Source of the DNA: Candidatus Latescibacterota bacterium
GTDB taxonomy: Bacteria; Latescibacterota; MVCY01
Assembly (NCBI GenBank): GCA_030608245.1
Contig: JAUWEO010000055.1
Location: 1 to 9,087, forward strand
Direction: 5' to 3'
DNA: 9,087 bases
Below, piece after piece: positions 1-5,853 of this stretch. Both the position numbers and the translations under genes were made by a program. The notes beneath the pieces were generated by a model, which was not told the DNA's origin, did not search any database, and saw nothing but the letters and a program-made list of their open reading frames with translations. Within the stretch, counting starts at the first letter, position 1, and each line of letters opens with the position of its first letter.

Positions 1-1
1 A

Positions 2-76
2 TTAGAGCAATACTGCCAGGAGAGAGGCATTGCCAAAATCTCAGAGATAATGGGAACCCTGGAGGTGCGAGAGTGA
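2..76 (+). CDS. 3' end of a gene cut by the window edge, possibly dihydroorotate dehydrogenase (pyrD)
   Basis: A frame is open from base 2 and closes with TGA at 74-76, giving 24 residues that end in ISEIMGTLEVRE. The stop overlaps the GTG start of the next gene (GTGA, 4 nt), which is the usual mark of a coupled gene pair and supports a real coding end. The pattern of a helix, then ERGI, then a helix ending in an IGTL-like motif resembles the C-terminus of class 1B dihydroorotate dehydrogenase (PyrD), as I remember that family. The match rests on a short tail only, so the product is a suggestion. The coding end itself is more secure. Confidence 0.5.
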   Translation, partial: LEQYCQERGIAKISEIMGTLEVRE

Positions 77-543
77 AAAGAGAGAGGAAAGATGAAAGAT
101 TAAAGATTAAAGAAGGGAAAGGGAAGAAGGCCTTGGTCCTATCCTTTTTTATCTTTCTTCTTTTATCTTTTATCTTTTCAGCTTGTGCCCCTGCTCCCCG
201 CTTCCGTCGCCATAGGACTCAAAAGCAGACCGAAAAGCTTTCCCGGGGAGTGTATCAGATTGGAATAGCCTCTTATTATGGTAAGCAATTTCACAATCGA
301 AGAACCGCCAACGGGGAGAAATATGATATGTTTGCCTTCACCTGTGCACATCTGACTTTGCAGTTTGGCACCAGGATTAAAGTCACTAACTTGGACAATG
401 GGAAGTGGGTGATGGTTCGGGTCAACGATCGTGGCCCTTTTGTTGAGGGCAGGATTTTAGATCTCTCCTATGCGGCGGCGAAAAAAATAGGCCTGGTGCT
501 CACCGGAACAGCCAAGGTGAAAATCGAGATTGTGGCTCCCTAA
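73..543 (+). CDS. rlpA: Short RlpA-like septal ring lipoprotein (double-psi beta-barrel)
   Basis: RlpA proteins are outer-membrane lipoproteins that bind or cleave peptidoglycan, in some species as lytic transglycosylases acting on glycan strands lacking stem peptides. The 156-aa product has a very basic N-terminus, a hydrophobic segment at about residues 20-35 and a lipobox FSAC with Cys38 as the predicted lipidation site. The double-psi beta-barrel follows at about residues 62-155, with the family signatures RTANGE, AHLTLQFGT, VRVNDRGPF and RILDLS. The C-terminal SPOR domain of long RlpA proteins is absent, so this is the short form. The start is GTG at 73, with GGAGG at 61-65 seven bases upstream, overlapping the stop of the preceding gene. 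Unusually, the codons for the basic and hydrophobic parts of the signal peptide are built from an A-rich/T-rich inverted repeat (88-106 with 159-177). Confidence 0.9.
   Translation: MKRERKDERLKIKEGKGKKALVLSFFIFLLLSFIFSACAPAPRFRRHRTQKQTEKLSRGVYQIGIASYYGKQFHNRRTANGEKYDMFAFTCAHLTLQFGTRIKVTNLDNGKWVMVRVNDRGPFVEGRILDLSYAAAKKIGLVLTGTAKVKIEIVAP
88..177. repeat. Imperfect inverted repeat inside the rlpA signal-peptide codons
   Basis: The left arm at 88-106 (AAAGATGAAAGATTAAAGA) pairs with the right arm at 159-177 (TCTTTTATCTTTTATCTTT) at 17 of 19 positions. The arms themselves are iterated AAAGAT / ATCTTTT units. The transcript could fold here just after the start codon. Whether this is a dispersed repeat family or a by-product of Lys-rich and Phe/Leu/Ile-rich codons cannot be decided from one copy. 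Confidence 0.6.
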
Positions 544-605
544 GTGCCACCTACACAAGGTTTAATAGTGAACATTACAGTGCTTTTCGAATCGGGAAAG
601 TGACT

Positions 606-1448
606 TTATGTAGCCTTCTTTAAGACAATGTCTCCCACCTCTACTTCCAGATGTCGGGCGATAACTGGACACTTTGCCTTGAGCAAGAAGAAGATGGACC
701 GTTTCTCTTCGGAGAGTGTCTCGTAGTTTCCCTGCCCTTTGCTGATAATAACAGATGCCTTTTCATAATGCTGGAGGAACTTTTTTGAGCAAAGTCTGAG
801 GATTGTCCCCGGAACCGCAATGCCACTGGATATCACCTTTGCCACCTGGTCTATCCCGGCAACTTGGGCGTCGTCTAAGGTGGCATCGTTGATGACCGGA
901 GCTCCTCTTACCACAAAGACCACCGGCTTGGACAACTGCTCTATTAGCAGCCGATCGAACACAATCTCCCCAGCATTGTCCCCCAGATAGAGCACCTCGT
1001 CGGCTTGCCCTAAGGCCTTTTTAAATACCTGGTAATCGAAGACAGCAAACGGGCGGGTCTCTATCTCTTCCAGTTCCTGGTCCAGGTCGAAACCGGGGTT
1101 AGCTCCGAAGTCAATAACATTGCCAGCAATGGCAAAACGCACTGCCATAAGCAGGGGGTCTTCTGCCTCTTCCACCTTCCTTTTAAGCTCTGGGTAGAGA
1201 GTCAGGGCTTTGCGGTTGGATTCTTCTTTCACCACCCGATAGGGGTCTCCATGATTTGTTATTTCTCGGACCGCTCCATAGATAGTAGATCCCATCTCCG
1301 GTGGTGTTGCCTCCAAGGGAAAATTAGGGATCTTCAGGGCTACCGCATCCAGCACCGCCTTCTGTTTACACTCGTCTTCGGTCACCATTCGAGCGGCTTC
1401 CAAAGCCTGACGGAAAAAACAGGGAATGCACTCTAAGTAAGTTCTCAC
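606..1448 (-). CDS. DUF89 / ARMT1-like family protein (metal-dependent damage-control phosphatase)
   Basis: The DUF89 family contains metal-dependent phosphatases thought to remove damaged phosphometabolites. In eukaryotes one branch is fused to pantothenate kinase 4 and dephosphorylates 4'-phosphopantetheine derivatives. The 280-aa product starts with the CIPC motif (residues 8-11) of the prokaryotic subfamily. It carries FAIAGNVIDFGAN, LGDNAGEIVFDRLLIE (the Asp-Asn metal/substrate region), VRGAPVINDAT, SKGQGNYE and a KCPVIARHL-like end, all hallmarks of the family. The start is GTG at 1448, with GGAGGAG six to seven bases upstream. GTGA is shared with the stop of the radical SAM gene, so the two are translationally coupled. 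It is the last gene of the minus-strand run and converges with rlpA. The true substrate cannot be read from sequence. Confidence 0.88.
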   Translation of the reverse strand: MRTYLECIPCFFRQALEAARMVTEDECKQKAVLDAVALKIPNFPLEATPPEMGSTIYGAVREITNHGDPYRVVKEESNRKALTLYPELKRKVEEAEDPLLMAVRFAIAGNVIDFGANPGFDLDQELEEIETRPFAVFDYQVFKKALGQADEVLYLGDNAGEIVFDRLLIEQLSKPVVFVVRGAPVINDATLDDAQVAGIDQVAKVISSGIAVPGTILRLCSKKFLQHYEKASVIISKGQGNYETLSEEKRSIFFLLKAKCPVIARHLEVEVGDIVLKKAT

Positions 1449-2371
1449 CCTATTCTCCTCCGAAAGTAGCGTTGGCCACCCCGCATTTCTTCACTGACTT
1501 TTTCCTCGTTAGTCAAGGTTTCAACGTATTTTATCACTTCATTTCGATGTATCCCCAGGGCCTGGGAGATGTCGGCCACCGTGACAGGCCGCCGGGAGAT
1601 AAGAGACAAGATTGCCTCTTCTCTGTCGGCAATATATGCCCTTTGAGCCTTGCGGCTGAACTGGGCAATCAGCTCACACTTCGGTCCAAATCTCCGGCAG
1701 ATATCCTCCAGACGCCCCTTGGAAAGGGGTTCTACCCAGGACTCTGCGGGGGGACGCACCGGAGTGTTCAGTTGAATTCGATCTGGCCCAAGTGATTCAA
1801 ACACCTCCGCCATTTGGTCGATTTGGTCATCCTCATCGTTGAGTCCCTTTACCAGCATAACTTCCATCCAAATCTTACCTGAGAAAATCTCCCCAAAGGC
1901 TTTCATTCCCTCGATGATCCGGTCGATTTTGAGACTTGGGTGTGGCCGGTTGACGCGGTCAAAGCCTTGTTGGTCCACTGCATCAAGGGAGGGAACAACC
2001 AGATCAGCGTCAAGAAGCTGGCTACGAAGTCCTTTTCTGAACAGAAGCGTTCCATTGGTGAGGACAGCCACAGGTATTTCGGTGCGCTCTTTGATCGCGG
2101 AGATGAGCTCACCTATGCCAGAGTTTAGGGTGGGCTCTCCAGAGCCGGAGAGAGTGATGTAGTCAATCCGCTGGCCTAGCACCAGCACTTTGTCCAACTG
2201 GTTCAATATTTTCTCTGGCTCTACATACCGTCTCCGCTGGGCAGTCAAGCGGGTTGTCTGACCCAGTTGACAGTAGACGCAGTTCAAGCTGCAAATCTTG
2301 AAGGGAACAGGATCTACCCCTAAGGAAAAACCCAGTCTCCGCGAGGGAACCGGGCCGAAGATATATCTCAC
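1445..2371 (-). CDS. Radical SAM protein of the COG0731 (wyosine-synthetase-like) group with C-terminal winged helix
   Basis: The product (308 aa) opens with YIFGPVPSRRLGFSLGVDPVP and has the CxxxCxxC cluster motif as CSLNCVYC (Cys27, 31, 34), which binds the 4Fe-4S cluster that cleaves SAM. GSGEPTLN is the glycine-rich SAM-binding motif. A region at about residues 245-308 (EEAILSLISRRPVTVADIS...HRNEVIKYVETL) looks like a winged helix-turn-helix. COG0731 takes its name from tRNA wyosine synthase, but the bacterial members with this layout are uncharacterised, so no substrate is assigned. I chose GTG at 2371 because AAAGGAG lies five to six bases upstream and the family normally begins at (M)RYIFGP. 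The longer ATG frame (to 2413) would be read through the CGCAAAG repeat. It overlaps the DUF89 gene by 4 nt. Confidence 0.87.
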   Translation of the reverse strand: MRYIFGPVPSRRLGFSLGVDPVPFKICSLNCVYCQLGQTTRLTAQRRRYVEPEKILNQLDKVLVLGQRIDYITLSGSGEPTLNSGIGELISAIKERTEIPVAVLTNGTLLFRKGLRSQLLDADLVVPSLDAVDQQGFDRVNRPHPSLKIDRIIEGMKAFGEIFSGKIWMEVMLVKGLNDEDDQIDQMAEVFESLGPDRIQLNTPVRPPAESWVEPLSKGRLEDICRRFGPKCELIAQFSRKAQRAYIADREEAILSLISRRPVTVADISQALGIHRNEVIKYVETLTNEEKVSEEMRGGQRYFRRRIG

Positions 2372-2388
2372 AGCTTCTCCTTTTAATT

Positions 2389-2425
2389 CAACGCAAGGAC
2401 GCAGAGAACGCAAAGACGCAAAGAA
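2389..2425 (+). repeat. CGCAAAG-type dispersed repeat, left arm of GxxExxY unit
   Basis: Two head-to-tail units of the form ACGCAArGACGCArAG occur here in the + orientation. The same core recurs at 2901-2931 (inverted), 4879-4898 (same orientation) and 4934-4961 (inverted), always in pairs of opposite orientation. Confidence 0.85.
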
Positions 2426-2465
2426 TAAATAAGGACTTTAAGACCTTATTCGAGGACTGCGTTGA

Positions 2466-2852
2466 TTACTCTTGGAGTTTATTGACTACTCGGTGTATTC
2501 CATCCTTAAGGAGCCTTTCACCAAAGTTGATCACCAATCCAAGTCTTAGATCGGTCAAGCGAAGGTAGGTCAAGAGTTGTGCTCCAAAAACTGAATTGTA
2601 TTGTGTTACTGCCTTTATCTCTACAATGACCCGCTTTTCAACAAGTAGATCAATGCGAAGGGGAGTGGCTAACACAGTTCCTTTGTAGGGAATCGGTACA
2701 GGCTTTTGACGTTCAACCTTCAAGTTCCGGCTGGTTAGCTCGTATACTAATGCTTCCTCGTACACGCCTTCCAAGAGCCCAGGGCCGCCCAAAGTTCGGT
2801 GTACTTCAATAGCGGCATCCACAATGATTTGACTGATCTCATTTTCGGTCAC
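2466..2852 (-). CDS. GxxExxY protein (PD-(D/E)XK nuclease-like fold)
   Basis: This 128-aa protein shows the motif that names the family, GLLEGVY (residues 25-31), preceded by IIVDAAIEVHRTLGGPG. It continues with PVPIPYKG, RIDLLVEKRVIVEIKAV and LGLVINFGERLLKDGIHRVVN. Asp68 and E78-x-K80 fit the D...ExK signature of the PD-(D/E)XK superfamily, where GxxExxY proteins are placed. No nuclease activity or biological role is established for them. I chose GTG at 2852: it has CGAGGA five to six bases upstream and begins at the conserved ENEISQIIVDAA. The longer reading (to 2972) would translate the right repeat arm and the methyltransferase 3' end. It is transcribed in the same direction as its neighbours but is enclosed by the inverted repeats, so it looks inserted rather than native to the operon. 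Confidence 0.85.
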   Translation of the reverse strand: MTENEISQIIVDAAIEVHRTLGGPGLLEGVYEEALVYELTSRNLKVERQKPVPIPYKGTVLATPLRIDLLVEKRVIVEIKAVTQYNSVFGAQLLTYLRLTDLRLGLVINFGERLLKDGIHRVVNKLQE

Positions 2853-2900
2853 ACCAGTCCTCGTGTTAACACGGAAATGGAGAAAAAAATAACTCGATTT

Positions 2901-2931
2901 TCTCTTTGCGTCTCTGCGGCTTTGCGTTAAT
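2901..2931 (-). repeat. CGCAAAG-type dispersed repeat, right arm, overlapping methyltransferase stop
   Basis: Read on the minus strand this is ATTAACGCAAAGCCGCAGAG followed by ACGCAAAGAGA, aligning to the left arm from AACGCAAGG onward with a few mismatches and one indel. Its TAA (2927-2929) is the stop codon of the methyltransferase gene. Confidence 0.85.
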
Positions 2932-3658
2932 TTCTCTCCGCCCACATCACCAAAAATGCCCCGAAAGGCCAATGTAGATATGTTAACAGCCGATCAATCC
3001 TTTTTAGCAACGGCTGTGCAAGCGAGGACACTACGGGGAAACTAAACAAGGTAGTTCGCCAGATTACCTGAATCTGAGCCTTTGGTGGCCCGGTTTTTCG
3101 CACAAGCCGTTTTAGCCCCCAGGGATCGTAGAAGGTTGCCGACTGAAAGAGACTCTTTTGAAAGGTCATTTTGACCCGGCGCCAGAGGCAGCAGAGGCTG
3201 AGTCTATTGAGCACTGCCACTAACAGGGGACCTCGACTCACTCGCCAGGTCTCCTTTAGCGCCTGCATAGGCTCGTTGAAGAACTCCAGAGAGGTAACCA
3301 GAAAGACCAGATTAAAGCTGTGATCTTGAAATGGAAGGGCTTCAGCCCGGGCTCTGACCAGGAAAATATCTGTAGTTCCGGAACTCGCAACTCTTCGCTG
3401 GGCGATGCTCAGCATATCTGCTGATGAATCGATGCCCACACCGCCACCCCCTAACCGGGACAAAAAAAACAGGTGTGTCCCTGTTCCACACCCTACATCC
3501 AGCACCGGGCCTGCCAGTTCAGGCGGTGCCAATTCAAGAAGCAGTCTGTTCTCCAGTTGGGCTGCATAGCTCCCGGAGCTACTCTGAAACCAGGCGTCGT
3601 ATTCCCAGGCGGAGGAGCCTACAAAAACACCTTCGGCTGGACTTTTGCCAAACCGCAC
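2927..3658 (-). CDS. Class I SAM-dependent methyltransferase (small-molecule type)
   Basis: The 243-aa product has the class I Rossmann motif VLDVGCGTGTHL at about residues 52-63, followed by GIDSSADML and ARAEALPFQDHSFNLVF (motifs II to IV of the UbiE/Methyltransf_11 type). The C-terminal half has no recognisable substrate domain, so the substrate is unknown. Two starts are possible. GTG at 3658 has GGGAG seven bases upstream and gives an N-terminus MRFGKSPAEGVF; ATG at 3715 overlaps the preceding gene by 10 nt but has no Shine-Dalgarno, so I prefer 3658. The last codons run straight into the CGCAAAG repeat, whose TAA ends the frame. The native C-terminus may therefore have been altered by insertion of the repeat. 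Confidence 0.83.
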   Translation of the reverse strand: MRFGKSPAEGVFVGSSAWEYDAWFQSSSGSYAAQLENRLLLELAPPELAGPVLDVGCGTGTHLFFLSRLGGGGVGIDSSADMLSIAQRRVASSGTTDIFLVRARAEALPFQDHSFNLVFLVTSLEFFNEPMQALKETWRVSRGPLLVAVLNRLSLCCLWRRVKMTFQKSLFQSATFYDPWGLKRLVRKTGPPKAQIQVIWRTTLFSFPVVSSLAQPLLKRIDRLLTYLHWPFGAFLVMWAERN

Positions 3659-3705
3659 CCGATTTCTCCCTGTTCGAGTTGCCCTGTTGCCTTTTAGGAC
3701 AATGT

Positions 3706-4413
3706 TCAAGCCCATTCCAGAGGAATCTGGGCCCCACAGCCTATTCTCACAAAATTTCCTCCCCAGGTCTGCTGGAAAAATTGCTCAGCTCTCTGGCCCG
3801 TACAGTGAGAAGGAGCAATTCGCCTAACTGCAAGACCTTGAAGCTGCTCAACAAGTTCTTTTAGCTCTCTCCTATTCAGGCTAGACAGGTGAAATCCCCC
3901 CCCTACCAGATCAATGGGCAGTTCAAGATATTCCTTCGCCCTGCGGACCATGTTCACAATACCTGGATGGGCGCATCCGGTGAGCATCACCAAGCCTTCC
4001 TTGGTTTTAAGAATCAGCGCTTGCTCGGCAGTACCATTGGTCAACTCTCCCGTAGTGTACACATCTTTGCCCAGCGGCTGAGGAGCTGTGATTTCAAGCA
4101 CTTGCGCGCCTTTTTCCCTCACCTCGTTACGGAAAGACGCAGGGAAAGAGGAACCAAGATAAACGGTTACCGCCTGATTTTTGTCCAGAAGTTCAACCAA
4201 CCCACCGGTGTGATCCCCGTGGTTGTGCGAAAGCACCACCAGGTCTACAGACTTGGGATCCACACTCAACTTGGCCATATTAGAAAGAAGTACAGCTCCA
4301 TCTGTCCCAGTGTCGAAGAGAATCCGGTGTTCAGGACTTTCCAAATAGGCAGAAAAACCCCAGCCAGGGGTCAAATCCTCTCTGAGAGAGATATTATCGA
4401 AGAGTACAATCAT
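3706..4413 (-). CDS. MBL-fold metallo-hydrolase (7,8-dihydropterin-6-methyl-4-(ribofuranosyl)aminobenzene 5'-phosphate synthase-like)
   Basis: The 235-aa product is a metallo-beta-lactamase fold enzyme of the subgroup named after dihydropteroate-type methanopterin synthases. It has the metal motif SHNHGDHTGG (His63, His65, Asp67, His68), then TGCAHPGIVN with His149, GGGFHL with His175 and APSHCTG with His203, the pattern of that subgroup. The name reflects a methanogen enzyme. Many bacteria carry such proteins without methanopterin, so hydrolysis of some phosphoester or ester by a dinuclear metal site is all that can be said. ATG at 4413 lies 34 nt after the panD stop, with only a weak AAGAG-like ribosome site. 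The gene is followed at once by the methyltransferase, suggesting co-transcription with panD. Confidence 0.85.
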   Translation of the reverse strand: MIVLFDNISLREDLTPGWGFSAYLESPEHRILFDTGTDGAVLLSNMAKLSVDPKSVDLVVLSHNHGDHTGGLVELLDKNQAVTVYLGSSFPASFRNEVREKGAQVLEITAPQPLGKDVYTTGELTNGTAEQALILKTKEGLVMLTGCAHPGIVNMVRRAKEYLELPIDLVGGGFHLSSLNRRELKELVEQLQGLAVRRIAPSHCTGQRAEQFFQQTWGGNFVRIGCGAQIPLEWA

Positions 4414-4447
4414 TTTGAGTTCGCTCTTGACCCTATATTTGGGGATG

Positions 4448-4810
4448 TTACTTTCGGTCTACGGAGACAATGCGGTTCTCTTCGTCCACAGTGACGAGTT
4501 TAAGTCCCAGCGCCTTTGCCTCTTCGTCGGAGACCATTGCGTAAGAGATAATCAGCAATTTATCCCCGATCTCTCCCAGTCTGGCGGTTGCTCCCTTTAA
4601 TGAGATAGTTCCCGAGCCCGCTGGTTCTTCGATGGCATAGCTCTCGAACCGCCCCCCCGTGTAGAGATTAACTGCTTGAAGGCGTTCCCCAGGCAGGATA
4701 TCAGCCGCCTTCATAAGCTCAGCATCGATGCCTACGCTTCCTTCATAGTAGAGTTTTAGGTCCGTTATCTTGGGTTGTTGGATCTTGGATTTACACAATA
4801 CTCGAAGCAT
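4448..4810 (-). CDS. panD: Aspartate 1-decarboxylase precursor
   Basis: PanD converts L-aspartate to beta-alanine and CO2 for pantothenate and coenzyme A synthesis. It is a pyruvoyl enzyme made by self-cleavage between Gly and Ser. The 120-aa product has the YYEGS site with Gly24-Ser25, Lys9, Tyr22, Arg54 and Tyr58 at the numbering of the E. coli enzyme, and the GDKLLIISYAMV beta-strand region. Length is normal for the family. One departure is visible: where E. coli has Asn72 (SVNGAAA) this protein has Lys (SLKGATA), and residue 57 is Ser rather than Thr. The start codon has only a weak GGCGGT upstream. It is the first gene of the minus-strand run that continues through the MBL and methyltransferase genes. 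The CGCAAAG inverted repeat lies 68 nt upstream. Confidence 0.95.
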   Translation of the reverse strand: MLRVLCKSKIQQPKITDLKLYYEGSVGIDAELMKAADILPGERLQAVNLYTGGRFESYAIEEPAGSGTISLKGATARLGEIGDKLLIISYAMVSDEEAKALGLKLVTVDEENRIVSVDRK

Positions 4811-4878
4811 CGGCCGTTGTCACCGCCTTTCTTTAGTAATTTGAAAGCCTCATTGATCCTTTGTGAAAAATCATATTT

Positions 4879-4961
4879 CAACGCAAAGACGCAAAGAAGA
4901 TATTCTTTAATAACAGATAATTATCTCTTGCTTTCTCTCTGCGCCTTTGCGTCTCTGCGAT
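4879..4961. repeat. Gene-less copy of the CGCAAAG inverted repeat (hairpin-forming)
   Basis: The left arm 4879-4898 (CAACGCAAAGACGCAAAGAA) and right arm 4934-4961 (inverted: CGCAGAGACGCAAAGGCGCA) pair over 15 bp with one mismatch. The 35-nt centre holds a perfect 12-bp palindrome AGATAATTATCT at 4915-4926. It fills most of the 179-nt gap between mrp and panD and could act as an mRNA stem between the two units. No U-run follows on either strand, so a simple terminator is not indicated. Confidence 0.8.
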
Positions 4962-4989
4962 AGATTTCAGACTTTTTGCGAAAGAAACC

Positions 4990-5853
4990 TCACTGTTTCT
5001 GCTGCGGAGCAGGTTTGTCGAGAAGAAGCTCGGTCACTCGCAGCGCGATCTGGGAGAAGGCACCAGCAGTATTCCCTTCAGGGTTGAACAGAACAGCAGG
5101 CAGCCCTCTATCTCCCCCCTTGCGGGTTTCAATCTCCATAGGCACTTTTCCCAGGAAAATAGCGCCCATCTGTTTGGCCATCTGTTCCCCTCCTCCGGTA
5201 CCGAAGAGGTCAATTTCTGCCCCGCATCGAGGGCAGCGGAGACCGGACATATTTTCCACTACTCCGATCTTGGGAACATTGAGTTCTTTGGCCATATTCA
5301 CCGCCCGGCGGCAATCAACAAGAGCCATCTCTTGAGGAGTAGTCACCACTATAGCCATCTGGGGCTGCATCTTCTGAGTAGAGGTGAGTACTTCATCCCC
5401 AGTGCCCGGGGGAAGATCTGCCACCAGAAAGTCCAGTTTCCCCCAGGTTGCATCGCCAAGGAATTGGGTCAAGGCAACGGAACGCAAAGGACCCCTCCAG
5501 ATAACCGGACTGTCCTTGGGAACCAAAGGGGCTATGGAGACCACCTTCAGCCCTGCCTTTTCCAGAGGTTGGAAATCAGTGCCATCTGACTGGAAGGTGC
5601 TATCCAGGCCTATCATCTTAGGGACATTGGGACCGGTGATGTCAGCATCTAACAGACCCACCTGAAAACCCTTCTTGACCAGAGCGTAGGAGAGATTCAC
5701 CGCTACCGTGGTCTTCCCTACTCCGCCTTTACCACTGAAGACAACGACCCGGCTCCGTATCTGCTCTAAGTTCCGCTGAATGCGCCGCTCACGTTCCTGC
5801 ATCTCTCGCATTCTGTCCTGCTGTGAACCTTTCATCTCCTGATCTTGCTTCAT
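4990..5853 (-). CDS. mrp: Mrp/NBP35-type P-loop ATPase, Fe-S or metal-cluster carrier
   Basis: Mrp (ApbC) proteins bind a labile Fe-S cluster at a dimer interface and transfer it to target proteins with ATP. The 287-aa product has the deviant Walker A GKGGVGKTT (residues 41-49), LLDADITGPN, WRGPL, the switch motif DLPPGTGD (146-153) and VVENMSGLRCPRC, with the cluster-binding CPRC pair at 207-210. The N-terminal 35 residues are charged and probably helical. They lack both the DUF59 domain and the Cys-rich N-terminal cluster seen in some relatives. ATG at 5853 shares ATGA with the stop of the DIM protein gene, so the two are coupled. In Desulfovibrio an MRP ATPase and the NifX-like ORP are encoded together, which fits this pairing. 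The Ala/Pro/Gln-rich tail is unremarkable. Confidence 0.93.
   Translation of the reverse strand: MKQDQEMKGSQQDRMREMQERERRIQRNLEQIRSRVVVFSGKGGVGKTTVAVNLSYALVKKGFQVGLLDADITGPNVPKMIGLDSTFQSDGTDFQPLEKAGLKVVSIAPLVPKDSPVIWRGPLRSVALTQFLGDATWGKLDFLVADLPPGTGDEVLTSTQKMQPQMAIVVTTPQEMALVDCRRAVNMAKELNVPKIGVVENMSGLRCPRCGAEIDLFGTGGGEQMAKQMGAIFLGKVPMEIETRKGGDRGLPAVLFNPEGNTAGAFSQIALRVTELLLDKPAPQQKQ

Larger units (their letters stand above)
2389..2931. mobile_element. Candidate nonautonomous cassette: GxxExxY gene between inverted CGCAAAG repeats
   Basis: The arms are 2389-2425 (units ACGCAAGGACGCAGAG and ACGCAAAGACGCAAAG) and 2901-2931 (inverted copy, TCTCTTTGCGTCTCTGCGGC then TTTGCGTTAAT). They face inward around a single gene, giving a unit of about 543 bp. 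The outer edges touch neighbouring genes exactly: the right arm supplies the stop codon of the methyltransferase gene, and the left arm ends 10 nt before the Shine-Dalgarno of the radical SAM gene. GxxExxY genes are, from memory, often found beside repeats of this kind. Mobility is an inference; there is no transposase and no clear target duplication. Confidence 0.55.

Noticed and set aside
544..605. Bidirectional terminator between rlpA and the DUF89 gene
   Set aside because: Only a weak, bulged pairing around CTTTTC / GGAAAG is visible and there is no convincing T-run.
2372..2413. ATG-initiated N-terminal extension of the radical SAM protein
   Set aside because: The extension would be translated from the CGCAAAG repeat, and the GTG at 2371 has a good ribosome site and matches the family N-terminus.
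2853..2972. N-terminal extension of the GxxExxY protein
   Set aside because: It reads through the repeat arm (TQSRRDAKRK) and the methyltransferase end. GTG at 2852 has a Shine-Dalgarno and a family-like start.
3424..3864. Plus-strand frame of 146 aa opposite the methyltransferase and MBL genes
   Set aside because: It lies antisense to two genes with clear catalytic motifs and shows no domain of its own.
3889..4494. Plus-strand frame of 201 aa opposite the MBL gene and panD
   Set aside because: The minus strand encodes convincing metal-binding and PanD motifs; the plus product resembles nothing I know.
2389..4961. CGCAAAG repeats as a CRISPR array
   Set aside because: Units are irregular, in opposing pairs, without regular spacers, and there are no cas genes.
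4775..4963. Plus-strand 62-aa frame ending in CAFASLR
   Set aside because: Its second half is translation of the inverted repeat. Such peptides are a known artefact of this repeat family.
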